A DNA stretch of 64,000 nt from JAFDZW01 sp038229915. Lineage in GTDB: Bacteria; Bacteroidota; Ignavibacteria; Palsa-1295. The notes below the pieces were generated by a model. That model was not told the DNA's origin and ran no database searches. It worked only from the letters and a program-made list of their open reading frames with translations. Positions 43,885 through 53,299 of this stretch are shown piece by piece. The position numbers and the translations under genes were made by a program. Location: the NCBI GenBank assembly GCA_038229915.1, contig JBBRNY010000001.1, positions 105,897-169,896 on the forward strand, given 5' to 3'. Position 1 is the first letter of the stretch, and every line of letters starts with the position of its first letter.

Positions 43885-45502
43885 AGTACGTCCGATCATA
43901 AAGTATTGTTTTTTTGCAATAACAACGTTGTTGTTATTGACGATGCTTGCTTTTCCGATGGGCAACGACCAAGCAATTTTTGAAGTTTGTGGGGCGCTGA
44001 TTGCCAGAAAGTCTGCCATCCCCTTTCGTGATTTTCTTGAGATGAAGCAACCGTTGATATTTTATATATATTCTTGGTCAACAATATTGTTTGGCAGACA
44101 TGAGTATTCAATACGAATACTGGATGTAGTATATCATATTATTTCATTGGGGTTGTTTTATAAAATAATTTCTAAAATTTATAACAATGAATTCATAGGC
44201 TTGTTAACGATATTTATCTACACTATCTATTTTCTTAGTGGAGGGTATTGGAGCACCGCCCAAACGGAGTCATTTGCTTTGCTTCCTCAACTTGGGATAC
44301 TCTATGCAGTTGTCGGATCATTCAAAGCCACGGATAAGCGTAAAGTAATAGGGTATGCGCTACTCGCCGGAGTTTGTACTATTTTAATAATATCTATTAA
44401 AGTAACTCTGGGTTTGATTGCATTGCCGGTAATTTTTTCTACAGTATTGTTTTTTCGTAAGCTAGCGCTTCGAAGTTCAACGTTTTTGGTCCCGTATATT
44501 TTGTCATCCATCTTTTTTTTATCCATAGAGGTATATTGGCTTTGGGCCTCGAATGCACTCCAAAATTTAATTTTGACATTCCAGTGGTTGGCAAATTACG
44601 CTTCAACCTTTTCTCCGCTATTTAGCACAATAACGTTTAAGGATATATATTATAAGCTTGTCCCAGAACAATTTTTGGTAACTTTTACTCTTTCACTGAT
44701 CGCTCTTGCTTGCTATGCAGTGTGTACTGAAAAACTTCGGTTCATTACCACTAAAATTACGACTCGAGAATTCTTCCGAATTTTTTGTTTACTATGTGTT
44801 GGATTTGGACTGGTCGGCATACTGATTGAGCGAAAAGCTTTTACCTATCATTATACTCGAATTACCTGGTGCATTGTACCCTTTGTTGCCGAAGGAATAT
44901 TTACACTTTGGAATAAACGCAGCACATTCAGTGAGTGGTTTAGCCAATGGCATGGATTACAACGATTTGTGTTGAGTGTGTTTTTCGGTTTAGCAGTTGT
45001 TGTATTTTTCTTATGGTCGCCCTTGCCGAGAATAATAGATCAATCCTTTGGGTGGTCATTTATTGCAATCAACGGCGATGCAAATGCTCGTGCAAAGAAG
45101 ATCGAATCAAGCAAGTACGATCTTGTAGATGCGATCTCCCTTGCCCAACATTACGCTCCTTCGCTCACCCCTACAGATCATATATTTCTTTGGGGAAACA
45201 CCGTACAATTATATTATGAGTTTGATCAGTTACCAACGACACTCTGTGTTGCGAATCCACAATTGATCTCGCCTTGGACGCCAAAGGTTTGGATCGACAC
45301 GTTGGTTTCGCAATTGAAGAACGCTCCACCAACTTATTTTTTGTGTGAGCTGAAGGATGAGAGACCATTAATTACTGGAACACCAGATGAATCCTATGCA
45401 GCATTGTTGAAGATTTCACCATTGAGAGAGTTCCTCTTCTCACACTATGCGTTGGTTGATAGTAATGCGCATTTCAAAATGTTTAAGTACATCCGCTCGT
45501 GA
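43877..45502 (+). CDS. Polytopic GT39/ArnT-like membrane glycosyltransferase
   Basis: A 541-residue membrane protein. The start is uncertain: GTG at 43877 overlaps the previous stop by 8 bases, while an in-frame TTG at 43853 would add 8 residues. The first loop reads GNDQAIFEVCGALIARKSAI then PFRDFLEMKQPLIFYIY. It combines the early Asp and the 'RDF-EMKQP' motif of GT39-type transferases. About eleven hydrophobic segments follow, then a periplasmic C-terminal domain (about 400-541). Its sequence is strikingly AT-rich (44161-44220 has 11 G+C in 60). It ends in a GTGA overlap with the polymerase gene. Confidence 0.75.
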   Translation: MYKVRPIIKYCFFAITTLLLLTMLAFPMGNDQAIFEVCGALIARKSAIPFRDFLEMKQPLIFYIYSWSTILFGRHEYSIRILDVVYHIISLGLFYKIISKIYNNEFIGLLTIFIYTIYFLSGGYWSTAQTESFALLPQLGILYAVVGSFKATDKRKVIGYALLAGVCTILIISIKVTLGLIALPVIFSTVLFFRKLALRSSTFLVPYILSSIFFLSIEVYWLWASNALQNLILTFQWLANYASTFSPLFSTITFKDIYYKLVPEQFLVTFTLSLIALACYAVCTEKLRFITTKITTREFFRIFCLLCVGFGLVGILIERKAFTYHYTRITWCIVPFVAEGIFTLWNKRSTFSEWFSQWHGLQRFVLSVFFGLAVVVFFLWSPLPRIIDQSFGWSFIAINGDANARAKKIESSKYDLVDAISLAQHYAPSLTPTDHIFLWGNTVQLYYEFDQLPTTLCVANPQLISPWTPKVWIDTLVSQLKNAPPTYFLCELKDERPLITGTPDESYAALLKISPLREFLFSHYALVDSNAHFKMFKYIRS

Positions 45503-46977
45503 ATACACTATTTGAATATAGTGGATTTCCCTACTCACAACTTTCTAAGAAGGTGCAGTGGGTTGTCGCGATTGCGATAGTCCTGCTTGCATTTGTCAGC
45601 CAGCTCTTATTCGGTATTGAATATTTTATTATTGCTGGAATTGCGGCAATACTGTGTACTGTATTTTTTCGAAATGAATTCGTTCTTCTTGCATCTTACA
45701 TTTTGGTATTGATTGTTGTCGGGCTTCACGAACGTGAAGAAGCGATGAGTGTAGGCCCGATCGAAATACTCACGGCCTTCATTATGATCGCGGTATTGCT
45801 GTATGTGGTCTACAAGAAATTAATTTACAAGAGAGATCTTTCTTTTCATCCATCATTATTGTTGATTATTGGATATGTCTTCTGGGCAGCTACCAGTAGC
45901 ATCCTCAGTATTGCAAACGAAGATAACACGTTCAATTATGCATTTCGAGAGTTTCTTTCCTTTTCTTCACTGGTAGTATTGCCAGTGCTTATCCGAGATG
46001 TACGAAAAAAATATGATTCATTTGATAAGTATATGTTTTATCTAATGATATTTGGTTGGCTCCTTATTTTAGTGGTTTCTGTACAACATATACGATCAAC
46101 GGTTGCCCAGGCTACATATCTATATGAAACAGGGTTTGCCAGATATGATGTAATGAACAGTTCGGTATTGCTATTACTGTTTCTTGGAATGCTAATGCTT
46201 GAAGTTAGTTGGAAAAAGCGGATACCATTTTTTATAGGAATGGTGATAGCTGTGGGCGGCATCCTTATTTCATTTGCCAGAACAAGTTGGGTTGGGATCG
46301 TTTTTAGTATTCCTCTGCTAATCTTGGTCTCACCTCGAATGCAAAGAAAAAGAGGGTTTCGTGCAATCCTACTGATGGGAGGAGCCGGATTATTGGCTTT
46401 TGGTATTGTATATTTTTCCTTCCCGTTAATAAAAGCCATAGTTCAATTTTCATTTCAACACTTCACCTCATCCTCAAAAGTTGGTACTGATCCTTCTTTG
46501 GTGAATCGCTACATTGAGTGGGGATATGTATTTAAGCAGATTTTCCAAACCCCGATTACGGGAGTTGGTTTTGGCGGAAGATTTACACTCTATAATTGGC
46601 TTGGTGGCGTGGTCTATCGAACCGGATACACGCATAACGGAATGATGGTCTTGTTGCTCAAAGGTGGGATTGTTGGTTTGTTCTTGGTGATGACAGCATT
46701 CATTTCTTTTTTCGTGCTTGGTATTCGCGTAATGATATCCAAAGTGTTGACCGATAAAGAACGAATGATCGCACGGGTTGGGGTAATTTCCATCGTGTTT
46801 ATGTTTTTTCACATGATGACATTAGGATTATTCATTCATCGTGAGGTTATGTGGTATCTTGGATTGATCTGGGGGTACTTCATTGCATTTTATGAGCAAA
46901 TACAGTCTCATAAGAATGTGCCCAATGCACTCGCTGAGACGGCAATGTTGCTTCCGCCACATGAAAGTTCAAAGTAA
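45499..46977 (+). CDS. O-antigen ligase/polymerase (Wzy-like) membrane protein
   Basis: A 492-residue polytopic protein starting with GTG inside the GTGA overlap with the preceding gene. It has about twelve hydrophobic segments and one large periplasmic loop. The Wzy_C signature lies near 340-375: NRYIEWGYVFKQIFQTPITG, then GVGFGG and YTHNGMMVLLLKGGIVGL, with the conserved 'H-N' pair. Enzymes of this family polymerise or ligate lipid-linked oligosaccharides at the periplasmic face. Given the flippase, Wzz and Wza neighbours, polymerase is the more likely role than lipid-A-core ligase. Confidence 0.85.
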   Translation: MNTLFEYSGFPYSQLSKKVQWVVAIAIVLLAFVSQLLFGIEYFIIAGIAAILCTVFFRNEFVLLASYILVLIVVGLHEREEAMSVGPIEILTAFIMIAVLLYVVYKKLIYKRDLSFHPSLLLIIGYVFWAATSSILSIANEDNTFNYAFREFLSFSSLVVLPVLIRDVRKKYDSFDKYMFYLMIFGWLLILVVSVQHIRSTVAQATYLYETGFARYDVMNSSVLLLLFLGMLMLEVSWKKRIPFFIGMVIAVGGILISFARTSWVGIVFSIPLLILVSPRMQRKRGFRAILLMGGAGLLAFGIVYFSFPLIKAIVQFSFQHFTSSSKVGTDPSLVNRYIEWGYVFKQIFQTPITGVGFGGRFTLYNWLGGVVYRTGYTHNGMMVLLLKGGIVGLFLVMTAFISFFVLGIRVMISKVLTDKERMIARVGVISIVFMFFHMMTLGLFIHREVMWYLGLIWGYFIAFYEQIQSHKNVPNALAETAMLLPPHESSK

Positions 46978-48490
46978 AGCAAATAGCTCGGGTTCTTCCC
47001 TTCGTCGCACGCTTGCGGGTGGTTTGTTGCTTACGGTTTTGGCGAATGCCTTTTTATATATCGGGCATGTGGTTATCGCGCGTCGGTTGAGTCGGGAAGA
47101 ATATGCGATTTTTACAGTAGTCGTTAGTTTTGTATCGCTGATGGCTTTATTTGCCGATCTTGGTCTGACGTTGTTGTTTGTCCGAAAATTTGCTGAAGCC
47201 GATGAGCGCACCCGTGCCGGTGAACATGAGCGCCGTGGCGAACTGCTTGGATCGATGTTGGTCTTACGGATCGGACTTGCCATACTTGTCTCAGGCGCCG
47301 TCTTTGTGATCGCTCCGTTATTAGGATACCCGAACGAGACACAAAAGCTGATGCACATTATGTTGCTGACACTTTTTATTTCTTCTCGGTTGATGGTCGT
47401 GCGCTCAGTAGGTGAAGCATTTATCAGGGGGCATAACAAATATCATTTCATAGCACTCTTTGCACTGATCGATGCGGCTGTATTCTCATTGGCATTGTTT
47501 TTTTATGGTGGTGGGAAAACCCTTGACCTCGAAGGCGCAGTATGGATCTATAGTTTATGTCATATCCCCGGTTTCTTGTTGTTGATCTGGCTGATCGGTT
47601 CATCTGCAAAAGAAATAGGTTTTCGTTTGAGTGTTCATTTCGGAATGTTGTGGGGAATGATACGTGAAGGGCTGCCATTAATTTTTAGTACAGCATTTCT
47701 TACCATTCATAATTTTGCGGATGCATTGCTTCTTGATAAATTGAGTACACCTCAACAAGTGTCAGCCTATGGAGCAGGCATTAGAATTTTGACAGCGGTC
47801 ATTTTCTTGCCAACAGTATTCTCTGCAGTGATCGGTCCTCAAGTCACCCAAGCTATCGTCAGAGGTAATTCAGAACATATCCGAGCTATTGTTGACCGAG
47901 CATTGCGGCTCTTGTTAGTAACCGCTTTGATAATAGGTCTTTCGCTTACCTGTGCGTCAAACACTATTATCGGTATATTATTTGGTGGTGATAAATATGG
48001 CGATGCGGCACCGATCGTAATAATGTTTGGCTGGACGTTCTTTCCCATTGTGTTTGCGACGTTTTTATCGGAGCTCGCTATCGCAGAAGGAAAACTTTGG
48101 ATCTCTACACTCTATATGTGTGTGATAATGATCGTTTCAGTCTCGATGGATTTTGTATTGATACCATCATTGGGCGCCTTTGGGGCAGCTACTTCGAAGT
48201 GTATCGCAGTCACGGTTGGTTCGTTTGTACTTCTTATTGCATCAAGACAAATGCACGTCATCGAAGCACGCCGATTTCTTGTGTTCTTGTTAAAGTGTTG
48301 TGTTGCTCTCGGCGTAGCACTATTGGCATATTTTGGTATTCGATCTGCTGTTGAACTCAATGAAATTCTAATGTTAATAGTCGTTCTTGCCGTATTCTCG
48401 GGTGTGGTGATGGCTTCACGAGCAATAGGATGGGCAGAGGTTCAAAATTTCTTCCAACCTAAACTGGTCAATGATCAGGGTAACGGATGA
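46961..48490 (+). CDS. Wzx-like polysaccharide flippase (MATE/PST superfamily)
   Basis: A 509-residue protein from ATG 46961, which overlaps the polymerase gene by 17 bases; an in-frame TTG at 46883 would add 26 unlikely residues. About fourteen hydrophobic helices are present, and the N-terminus AGGLLLTVLANAFLYIGHVV followed by RRLSREEYAIFTVV is typical of the RfbX/PST family, where 'REEYGxF' is conserved. It would flip undecaprenyl-linked repeat units across the inner membrane. The stop overlaps the next gene start (ATGA). Confidence 0.88.
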   Translation: MKVQSKANSSGSSLRRTLAGGLLLTVLANAFLYIGHVVIARRLSREEYAIFTVVVSFVSLMALFADLGLTLLFVRKFAEADERTRAGEHERRGELLGSMLVLRIGLAILVSGAVFVIAPLLGYPNETQKLMHIMLLTLFISSRLMVVRSVGEAFIRGHNKYHFIALFALIDAAVFSLALFFYGGGKTLDLEGAVWIYSLCHIPGFLLLIWLIGSSAKEIGFRLSVHFGMLWGMIREGLPLIFSTAFLTIHNFADALLLDKLSTPQQVSAYGAGIRILTAVIFLPTVFSAVIGPQVTQAIVRGNSEHIRAIVDRALRLLLVTALIIGLSLTCASNTIIGILFGGDKYGDAAPIVIMFGWTFFPIVFATFLSELAIAEGKLWISTLYMCVIMIVSVSMDFVLIPSLGAFGAATSKCIAVTVGSFVLLIASRQMHVIEARRFLVFLLKCCVALGVALLAYFGIRSAVELNEILMLIVVLAVFSGVVMASRAIGWAEVQNFFQPKLVNDQGNG

Positions 48491-49464
48491 ATAGATTTGA
48501 ACAGCTACATATAGACCCATGGTCACCAGAACGGTGGGCGGGGGCAAGCTCTCCATCGGCCCATACTCTTCCTCTGGTAACGATCGGCATTCTAAATTTT
48601 AATAGATGCGATGAATTGCGAAGAACACTCGATGCCGTTACAACAGCAATAGATTATCCATCAATAGAAATTATCGTTGTTGATAATGCTTCGACCGATG
48701 GAAGCGTTGAGATGGTTGAAAAATTTTTCCCGAACGTTCGAGTTATTGTAATGCCCGAGAATATTGCCACTGCGGCAAGGAATGAATTTTATCGTGAGGC
48801 AAAGGGTAAATATATTTTTTCGTATGACGATGATTCATTCCCGGCAACACCGGCTACCGTCCTCGATGTCGTTCAAATGTTAGAAGAGCGACCCGAAATT
48901 GATGTAGCATCGTTCTATTGTTATCAGCCACTCACATCATTTGTCGAAAGCGGTGGTCTCGAAAAATTCAGCTTTTCGGGTAACCCTCAACATGGGTATG
49001 AGGGTCTTTTTTTTGTTGAAGGCGGTATGTGTGTTCGTCGTGATTCTTTCAAGCGTATTAGTGGCTATGACAAAGAATTTATTTGGGGTGCAGAAGGTGC
49101 AGATCTCGTGCTGCAATTCTACCAGCTCGGAATGAAAACTCTCTATTATCCTGCTTGCGCCACATTACATATGAAATCGCAGCAGAATCGAAATATTGTT
49201 CAGAATGTCAAGTTCTTCACTAGAAATTATATTTGGACCATAGGAAAGCATTTCCCGATCGTCATTGCGATCCCATTAGTAGTCTTATATATTCTCCGCC
49301 GTATGGTTGCGATTCTCCTACATCCTTCTTTTGCTTCGGGATATATTCAAGGTATTGTTGATGGGGTTATCGGTTTTGCTAAACAACGCAAGAAAACCGA
49401 AAAATTAACCTTGCGACAAGTTATTGGTTTGAAGCGTTGGTATCTTTTTCTTCTTCGCTGGTAA
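48487..49464 (+). CDS. Family 2 glycosyltransferase
   Basis: A 325-residue GT-A enzyme with VTIGILNFNR (31-40), VVDNASTDGSVEMVE (64-78) and the metal-binding DDD at 114-116. A hydrophobic stretch near 255-280 (FPIVIAIPLVVLYILRR) may act as a membrane contact. FFVEGGMCVRRDSF resembles the acceptor loop of rhamnosyl- or galactofuranosyl-type GT2 enzymes, but the sugar cannot be fixed. It starts in an ATGA overlap with the flippase gene. Confidence 0.88.
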   Translation: MNRFEQLHIDPWSPERWAGASSPSAHTLPLVTIGILNFNRCDELRRTLDAVTTAIDYPSIEIIVVDNASTDGSVEMVEKFFPNVRVIVMPENIATAARNEFYREAKGKYIFSYDDDSFPATPATVLDVVQMLEERPEIDVASFYCYQPLTSFVESGGLEKFSFSGNPQHGYEGLFFVEGGMCVRRDSFKRISGYDKEFIWGAEGADLVLQFYQLGMKTLYYPACATLHMKSQQNRNIVQNVKFFTRNYIWTIGKHFPIVIAIPLVVLYILRRMVAILLHPSFASGYIQGIVDGVIGFAKQRKKTEKLTLRQVIGLKRWYLFLLRW

Positions 49465-49468
49465 CGTC

Positions 49469-50671
49469 TTGCGTATTCTTCAACTTGCCCCCCGGTTTCC
49501 TTTTCCGCTGATCGATGGCGGTGCGATCGGTATTTTTAAACCGACCGAAGCCATTGCTCGGCTCGGACACGAAATTACATTCGTTACTTTTCCTGATACT
49601 GACCAGCAGGTCACAAATGCAGGACTCGAACAACTTCGGTCGTTTGCTCGGGTTGAATTAGTATCGAAGCCGTTGCCATCGAGAAATGCAACGTTACTTC
49701 GGACAATGTTCAAAGGCGCCTACCCGATCGAGCGTCGTATGATGCCAGAAGTGTATGGGTTGCTTGAGCGATTGTTACAAGAATCGAAATATGACATCGT
49801 TCATATCGACGCCTGTCACATGGGGAAGTATGGGATGTGGCTCAAGGAGAAGTATGGACTTCCGATCGTACTTCGGCAACATAATTTTGAGACGCAGATC
49901 TATCGCCGCTTTGCATCGACCACTTCGAACCCTATTGCGAAATTCGTAGCTTCGATCCATGCAAAAAGGATGCTTGTCGAAGAGACGAAGATCATCGCTG
50001 GGCATGACCGGGTGATCGCTATCAGCACTGAAGACGAAGCTGAGATGGCTCGATATGTACCAAATGCGCACTACCGCGTTATTCCGGCAGGTGTTGATAC
50101 GGATTATTTTAAGCCGCAACAGATTGAAAACAAAGGAAATAGTGTCCTTTGGGTCGGTGGTATGGATTGGGAGCCAAACCGTGATGCCGTTACTTTTTTT
50201 GCGAAGGATATTCTTCCGCTTATTGTTGCAAAGCACCCAGATATAGTCTTTGACATTGTGGGTTCAGGTACTAAGGAGCTTTCAGGAATAGAGGCAGAAT
50301 CGGGAGGCAGAATCAGACTTCACGGTCGTGTCCCGGATATTCGACCATATCTTGCCTCGGCAAGTGTTATGGTTTGTCCGCTTCGTGTGGGCGGTGGGAT
50401 GCGATTGAAACTTCTTGACTTTTTTGCCGCTGGTAAAGCAGTCGTTTCGACCCATATCGGAGCCGAAGGCAATCTCGGTATTGATAACGAGCATATTTTG
50501 CTTCGCGATGAACCGAAGGCTTTTGCCAGTGCAATACTACAGTTATTAGACGATCAGGATTTTGCTCAGCAGATCGGTCGTAATGCGAGAATGCTCGCAG
50601 AAAAGGAATACTCGTGGCAACGGATCGCTCGTGATTTTGTCGGAGTCTATGATGAATTGTTGGGACGTTAA
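49469..50671 (+). CDS. Family 4 glycosyltransferase
   Basis: A 400-residue GT-B enzyme starting with TTG; the first ATG lies 80 residues in. The N-terminus RILQLAPRFPFPLIDGGAIG (2-21) is the usual opening of a GT4 subgroup. The C-terminal nucleotide-sugar domain has SVLWVGGMDWEPNRDAV (about 225-241) and the conserved CPLRVGGGMRLKLLDFFAAG followed by KAVVSTHIGAEG (about 301-332). In this group the usual E-x7-E is altered to R-L-K with a later Glu. It is predicted to act at the cytoplasmic face on the lipid-linked repeat unit. Confidence 0.88.
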   Translation: MRILQLAPRFPFPLIDGGAIGIFKPTEAIARLGHEITFVTFPDTDQQVTNAGLEQLRSFARVELVSKPLPSRNATLLRTMFKGAYPIERRMMPEVYGLLERLLQESKYDIVHIDACHMGKYGMWLKEKYGLPIVLRQHNFETQIYRRFASTTSNPIAKFVASIHAKRMLVEETKIIAGHDRVIAISTEDEAEMARYVPNAHYRVIPAGVDTDYFKPQQIENKGNSVLWVGGMDWEPNRDAVTFFAKDILPLIVAKHPDIVFDIVGSGTKELSGIEAESGGRIRLHGRVPDIRPYLASASVMVCPLRVGGGMRLKLLDFFAAGKAVVSTHIGAEGNLGIDNEHILLRDEPKAFASAILQLLDDQDFAQQIGRNARMLAEKEYSWQRIARDFVGVYDELLGR

Positions 50672-50673
50672 CA

Positions 50674-51852
50674 ATGATATTGCTCAATGTTGCTATCATA
50701 TTTTGTGCGCTCGTCGTTGGTTATAGCTACTTGCTCTATCCGATGCTTATTCGTGTGCTCGCAAAAAAATATCCTGAGCCATCTATTATAGACGAGAACT
50801 ACCTCCCAAGTATTTCTATTATTCTTGCCGTGCACAACGAAGAGCGCGTCATCGAAAGCTGTCTGGCTTCGTTGTTAGCATTGGATTATCCTAAAGAAAA
50901 TATTGAGATCCTTATTGGATCTGATGGTTCAAGCGATAGGACCAATGAGATACTCCTGCGATATCAGAGTCAATATCCATATATCAAAGCATTTTGTTTT
51001 TCGGCACAACGAGGAAAGATCGCAGTGCTTAATGATCTCATTACGACCACAACCTCCGAGATACTATTTTGTCTCGATGCTGATATTGAGCTTACTCCGA
51101 ATACGTTACGCGTTCAAGTGCGCCATTTCGCTGATACAAAGATCGGTGCAGTGGCCGGATTATATAAGATCGAAAGCCCTGAAAGTTCTACGCTTTCACA
51201 ATCGGAAGTAGAATATGCATCGCTTGATCAGAAAATTAGAACAGCAGAAAGTATTTATCATTCAAGTGTCGGTTTAGGCGGATGCAATTATACATTGCGG
51301 CGCTCATTGTGGAAGCCATTTCCTGATAACCTCATTCATGATGATCTGTTTGTGTTGCTGTCAGTTCTCGACCAAGGATTTCGTGTTTTTTTCGAGCCCC
51401 TTTCGATTGCTTCCGAGTTATTTGCGCGGAACATTCGAGAAGAATTTCGTCGTAAATCACGATCGGCATCGCGGGGTTTTCATACCTTTTCGTTTTTTCC
51501 GGCGTTGATGTTTCCACGTTCAGGTAAGAGCGCACTACTCTTATGGTCACATAAATTACTTCGTTGGCTTAGCCCGCTATTTGTGATCATTGCTATTGTG
51601 CTTGCATTGGTTGGATATAATGCCACTTCTGACCTATTTTATCAGATCATTCTCTTAGGAGTTGTCTTCGCGGCTATTATTCTGCTTGTCGGGTACGTTG
51701 CTGAACGGCGTGGGATCGCGATACCGTTGGTGCGACAATTATCGTGGTTAATTGTTATGAATGCGGCGTATGTTGCCGGTGCGATGAAATATCTGACCAA
51801 AAGCGATCATCAGGTCTGGATGTCTTCGTCACGACCGGAGTTAGAAAAATAA
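50674..51852 (+). CDS. Membrane-bound family 2 glycosyltransferase
   Basis: A 392-residue protein. An N-terminal helix (about 1-25) is followed by a GT-A domain with PSISIILAVHNEERVIESCL (about 45-64), IGSDGSSDRT and the metal site CLDADIE (about 132-138). The acceptor-side motifs are IHDDLFVLLSVLDQGFRV, and RRKSRSASRG in place of QxxRW. Three hydrophobic helices close the protein. The layout resembles processive or EpsH/IcaA-type GT2 enzymes that work at the membrane. It sits 2 bases after the GT4 gene. Confidence 0.88.
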   Translation: MILLNVAIIFCALVVGYSYLLYPMLIRVLAKKYPEPSIIDENYLPSISIILAVHNEERVIESCLASLLALDYPKENIEILIGSDGSSDRTNEILLRYQSQYPYIKAFCFSAQRGKIAVLNDLITTTTSEILFCLDADIELTPNTLRVQVRHFADTKIGAVAGLYKIESPESSTLSQSEVEYASLDQKIRTAESIYHSSVGLGGCNYTLRRSLWKPFPDNLIHDDLFVLLSVLDQGFRVFFEPLSIASELFARNIREEFRRKSRSASRGFHTFSFFPALMFPRSGKSALLLWSHKLLRWLSPLFVIIAIVLALVGYNATSDLFYQIILLGVVFAAIILLVGYVAERRGIAIPLVRQLSWLIVMNAAYVAGAMKYLTKSDHQVWMSSSRPELEK

Positions 51853-51862
51853 TATTGTTTAT

Positions 51863-53296
51863 ATGAGCAGAAGAAAAGAACTCATCAGTCTGTTGCTTGG
51901 CGATCTACTCGCCATCACCGGCTCGTGGTTCTTATTCTATTGGCTGCGTTTTTTTTCCGGGTTATTTATCGTGCGTCCTGGGTTGGAATTTGATGTTCCG
52001 CACGTACTTCAAAGTTCGATCTTTATTTATTTTTTCTGGTTTGTTGCATTTTTATTTTTTGGTCTTTATCGGTCGTGGTACGTTCGCCCGATCTTTGATG
52101 AGATCGTCACGGTTTTAAAAACAGAAGCATTCGGAACAGTCGTGTTTATGATCGTGGTACTTTGGGATCCACTAACACCGAACGAAATCTCCACACCGAC
52201 TCGCAATGATCCGAGGTTATTAGGTTTGTTATACTTCGGGTGTATTACCGTTTTAACAGTTTCTGTTCGGTTGCTTGTTCGATATACCCAACGGAGATTG
52301 CTTGAAGCAGGTATTGGTCTCCGTCCAGCAATTATTGTCGGCGAGGGTATAAAAGCCCAGCAACTGGCGCACAATCTTTCTCGGGCAAAACGTCTCGGCT
52401 ATGAGGTCTTGGGCTACGTGAGCGCGAACGGAATTGATGATACGCAACCTGTTCAGGAATTACAGCGGCTTGGTACATTTGCAACGCTTGAGCAAGTGAT
52501 CAGCGAAAAAAACATTAAGGAAGTATTGATCGCATTAGATTCGGGAGAGCATCATCGTCTTCTCGATCTTCTCGGTAGGCTTTCGGCACAGAATGTCGGG
52601 ATGAAGATCGTCCCCGATCTCTATGATATTATCTCGGGGCAAGCACGCACGAGAGAGATCTATGGCTTTCCGCTGATCGATATTAATCCCGAGATCATGC
52701 GCCCTTGGGAGGAAGTGACCAAGCGTATCATGGATATTGTGATCAGTGCTGTTATTATTGTTGTTGGGTTTCCTGTTTGGGTTCTTGTTGCACTTGCGGT
52801 CGGGCTTACCTCAAAGGGTCCGATCTTTTATACGCAAGAACGTGTCGGAAAAAATGGCGAGGTATTTGCGATCTATAAATTTCGTTCGATGACCATTGAT
52901 GCCGAAAAAGATGGGCTACCTCAATGGGCACAAAAAAATGACCCCCGGGTGACAACACTCGGAAAATTTTTGCGTAAGACACATCTTGACGAGGTACCAC
53001 AGTTTTGGAATGTACTCAGTGGGGATATGTCATTAGTGGGTCCAAGACCGGAACGTGAGTATTTTGTACTTCAACTGACAAAAGAATTACCATATTATCG
53101 TCGCCGCCTCAAAGTTCGTCCCGGTATCACGGGGCTCTATCAGGCAATGGTGCATAAGTATGACGAAAATATGGACGATGTGCGAAACAAATTAAAGCAT
53201 GATCTGCTCTATATCGAGTCGATGTCGTTTCGGCTCGATATAAAAATTCTATTTCGTACGGCATATATGATGATCAAAGGGAAAGGACAAGCATAA
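51863..53296 (+). CDS. Undecaprenyl-phosphate sugar phosphotransferase (WcaJ/WbaP family)
   Basis: A 477-residue initiating enzyme. Four N-terminal membrane helices (about 5-145) are followed by a CoA_binding_3-like Rossmann domain (about 150-270, PAIIVGEGIKAQQLA). The C-terminal catalytic domain is complete: KRIMDIVISAVIIVVGFPVW, TQERVGKNGEVF, KFRSM (near 339), LDEVPQFWNVLSGDMSLVG and GPRPE (374-396), then PGITGLYQ. It transfers a hexose-1-phosphate to undecaprenyl phosphate, the first step of repeat-unit synthesis. It is the only intact enzyme of this kind in the cluster. Confidence 0.94.
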   Translation: MSRRKELISLLLGDLLAITGSWFLFYWLRFFSGLFIVRPGLEFDVPHVLQSSIFIYFFWFVAFLFFGLYRSWYVRPIFDEIVTVLKTEAFGTVVFMIVVLWDPLTPNEISTPTRNDPRLLGLLYFGCITVLTVSVRLLVRYTQRRLLEAGIGLRPAIIVGEGIKAQQLAHNLSRAKRLGYEVLGYVSANGIDDTQPVQELQRLGTFATLEQVISEKNIKEVLIALDSGEHHRLLDLLGRLSAQNVGMKIVPDLYDIISGQARTREIYGFPLIDINPEIMRPWEEVTKRIMDIVISAVIIVVGFPVWVLVALAVGLTSKGPIFYTQERVGKNGEVFAIYKFRSMTIDAEKDGLPQWAQKNDPRVTTLGKFLRKTHLDEVPQFWNVLSGDMSLVGPRPEREYFVLQLTKELPYYRRRLKVRPGITGLYQAMVHKYDENMDDVRNKLKHDLLYIESMSFRLDIKILFRTAYMMIKGKGQA

Positions 53297-53299
53297 GGG

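Noticed and set aside
46883..46960. N-terminal extension of the flippase frame (TTG start)
   Set aside because: It would overlap the polymerase gene by 95 bases and adds Cys/Met-rich residues unlike flippase starts; ATG 46961 fits better.
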